From the NCBI RefSeq assembly GCF_900215465.1, contig NZ_OBEH01000001.1, positions 806,001 through 870,000 of the forward strand: a DNA stretch of 64,000 nucleotides, given 5' to 3'. This document shows, piece by piece, positions 63,232 through 64,000 of this stretch (position 1 is the first letter of the stretch; each line of letters begins with the position of its first letter). The position numbers were made by a program, and so were the translations under genes. The DNA is from Flagellimonas pacifica. Its GTDB lineage: Bacteria > Bacteroidota > Bacteroidia > Flavobacteriales > Flavobacteriaceae. Under the pieces are notes generated by a model that saw nothing but the letters and a program-made list of their open reading frames with translations, did not search any database and had not been told where the DNA came from.

Positions 63232-63792
63232 ATGCATCCACTAAGACAACATATTGAGGAGTTAGTTCACTTAACCGATACGGAATTTGATGTTGTTCTG
63301 AGTCATTTTGAACAAGTAAAAAAGCGCAAACACCAATACATTGTCCAAGAAGGTGATTTTGTAAACAGAGAATATTGGGTGATCAAGGGGTGTTTGAAGA
63401 GTTGTTTTTTTGACGATAATGGAAAAGAACATATACTCCAGTTTGGAATGGAAAATTGGTGGATTACAGATTATGAATCCTTCATTAAGAAAACACCATC
63501 AAAAATAGCGATTGATTGCCTTGAAGATTGTGACCTCTTGTACATTTCCTATGAAAATCGAGAGAAATTAACTGCCCAAATGCATAAAATGGAGCGCTTT
63601 TGGGCCAAAAAAAGCAAATACGGCAGAATAGCGCTACAAAAAAGAATATTATCCCTTTTAAAAAACTCAGCAAAAGAACGCTACAATCTTCTTTTGGAAG
63701 AATACCCGAAACTTTTTCAACGTGTTCCCAAAAAGTTGATAGCTGCTTACCTAGGCGTTTCCAGAGAAACCCTGAGTAGATTATCCTCCTAA
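63232..63792 (+). CDS. Crp/Fnr-family transcriptional regulator
   Basis: This 186-residue regulator has a cNMP-type beta barrel (about residues 15-120) and a C-terminal helix-turn-helix whose recognition helix reads VSRETLSRL, keeping the Arg-Glu...Arg pattern of E. coli Crp. The start is two bases after the pepP stop. The cNMP-binding Arg is not obvious. A perfect TGTGA-N6-TCACA box lies downstream at 63819-63834. Confidence 0.9.
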   Translation: MHPLRQHIEELVHLTDTEFDVVLSHFEQVKKRKHQYIVQEGDFVNREYWVIKGCLKSCFFDDNGKEHILQFGMENWWITDYESFIKKTPSKIAIDCLEDCDLLYISYENREKLTAQMHKMERFWAKKSKYGRIALQKRILSLLKNSAKERYNLLLEEYPKLFQRVPKKLIAAYLGVSRETLSRLSS

Positions 63793-63818
63793 TACTTCTT
63801 CAAATTTTATTTCCTCGA

Positions 63819-63834
63819 TGTGACTTATATCACA
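63819..63834. promoter_or_regulatory. Crp-type operator TGTGA-N6-TCACA
   Basis: A perfect palindrome with TGTGA and TCACA arms and CTTATA between, 27 bp after the regulator gene and about 90 bp before the tautomerase ATG. A half site TGTGATATA follows at 63842-63850. Confidence 0.7.
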
Positions 63835-63909
63835 TTGAATCTGTGATATATCTCCTTTCTATCTTTTTTGCTCTACTGGATCTTTGTATGGTAATTTAAA
63901 AATAAAAAT

Positions 63910-64000
63910 ATGCCATATGTAAACATTAAGGTTACTGATGAACAGGTAACTACAGCGCAAAAAAGACAATTGATTGAAGGGGTAACACAATTGCTAGTGG
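63910..64000 (+). CDS. 4-oxalocrotonate tautomerase family protein (partial)
   Basis: The first 30 codons (MPYVNIKVTDEQVTTAQKRQ...) match the tautomerase family, with the catalytic N-terminal Pro after Met. The gene runs off the window edge. It lies directly downstream of the Crp-type operator, so it is a likely target of the adjacent regulator. Confidence 0.85.
   Translation, partial: MPYVNIKVTDEQVTTAQKRQLIEGVTQLLV

Overview
The window is ordinary chromosome from a gliding, type IX-secreting member of the Flavobacteriaceae (Bacteroidota). Three things show this: lineage-marker genes (the sprE/porW lipoprotein, gldH, DUF5687, DUF4292, DUF6168, and a CCDC81/HU-SPOR protein); promoters of the Bacteroidota type (TTTG or TTG, about 19 nt, TAnnTTTG); and the absence of strong Shine-Dalgarno sequences. 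AT-rich composition and the gene set suggest a marine Muricauda/Maribacter/Zobellia-like organism, but the genus cannot be fixed from this sequence. No rRNA, tRNA, CRISPR array or intact transposase was seen.

Layout. 1-3.2 kb is an accessory edge: the end of a nucleotidyltransferase-HEPN type protein, an AT-rich YaaC-like gene, and a degenerate repeat-filled stretch holding the relic of a second arsS 3' end. 2.1-4.6 kb is an arsenosugar locus (ArsS radical SAM enzyme, AhpD-like partner, TIGR04282 glycosyltransferase). 5-11 kb holds a ferredoxin-type reductase, a DUF5687/ABC exporter pair, small enzymes and a GlxA-type regulator. 11-20.2 kb is one long run: sprE, bactofilin, atpZ, DUF6168, then F1Fo ATP synthase atpB-E-F-H-A-G, with no atpD or atpC here. 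A four-helix-bundle gene is inserted between atpA and atpG. 20-30 kb carries a sulfatase and an envelope operon (flippase, dut, sugar nucleotidyltransferase, TPR, DUF4292 lipoprotein, EnvC-like, aldo/keto reductase). 30-38.7 kb holds DprA, TrpS, an acyltransferase, a GAF/LytS-type kinase, an ECF sigma factor with an anti-sigma/beta-barrel-like partner, and RecA. 39-43 kb is RicT(PSP1)-gldH-PBP1A. 43-45 kb is a two-subunit CoA transferase whose subunits are split by a second, damaged four-helix-bundle gene, followed by a 35-codon mini-gene with its own promoter and terminator. 45-53 kb holds regulators (an S24-type repressor and a membrane winged-helix protein), a Vsr endonuclease, YceI, WD40 and GH5 proteins. 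52.7-56.1 kb is sdhCAB. 56.4-64 kb carries a RimK/aspartoacylase-like pair, DUF1080, DUF1624, aminopeptidase P, a Crp/Fnr regulator and a tautomerase cut by the window edge.

The most unusual signal is the parallel between the two four-helix-bundle insertions (18.83-19.21 kb and 43.88-44.11 kb). Each lies between two genes of a conserved operon, in the same direction. Each is bracketed by complementary arms of unrelated sequence. In both, the left arm covers the inserted gene's own ATG and the right arm stops 1-6 nt before the ATG of the next operon gene. This recalls the intervening sequences of 23S rRNA, which encode the same protein family, but here the element sits in mRNA. Other strong observations are a Crp/Fnr gene followed by a perfect TGTGA-N6-TCACA palindrome, an S24 repressor with a palindrome over its own predicted start site, and an arsS relic in which every difference is synonymous.
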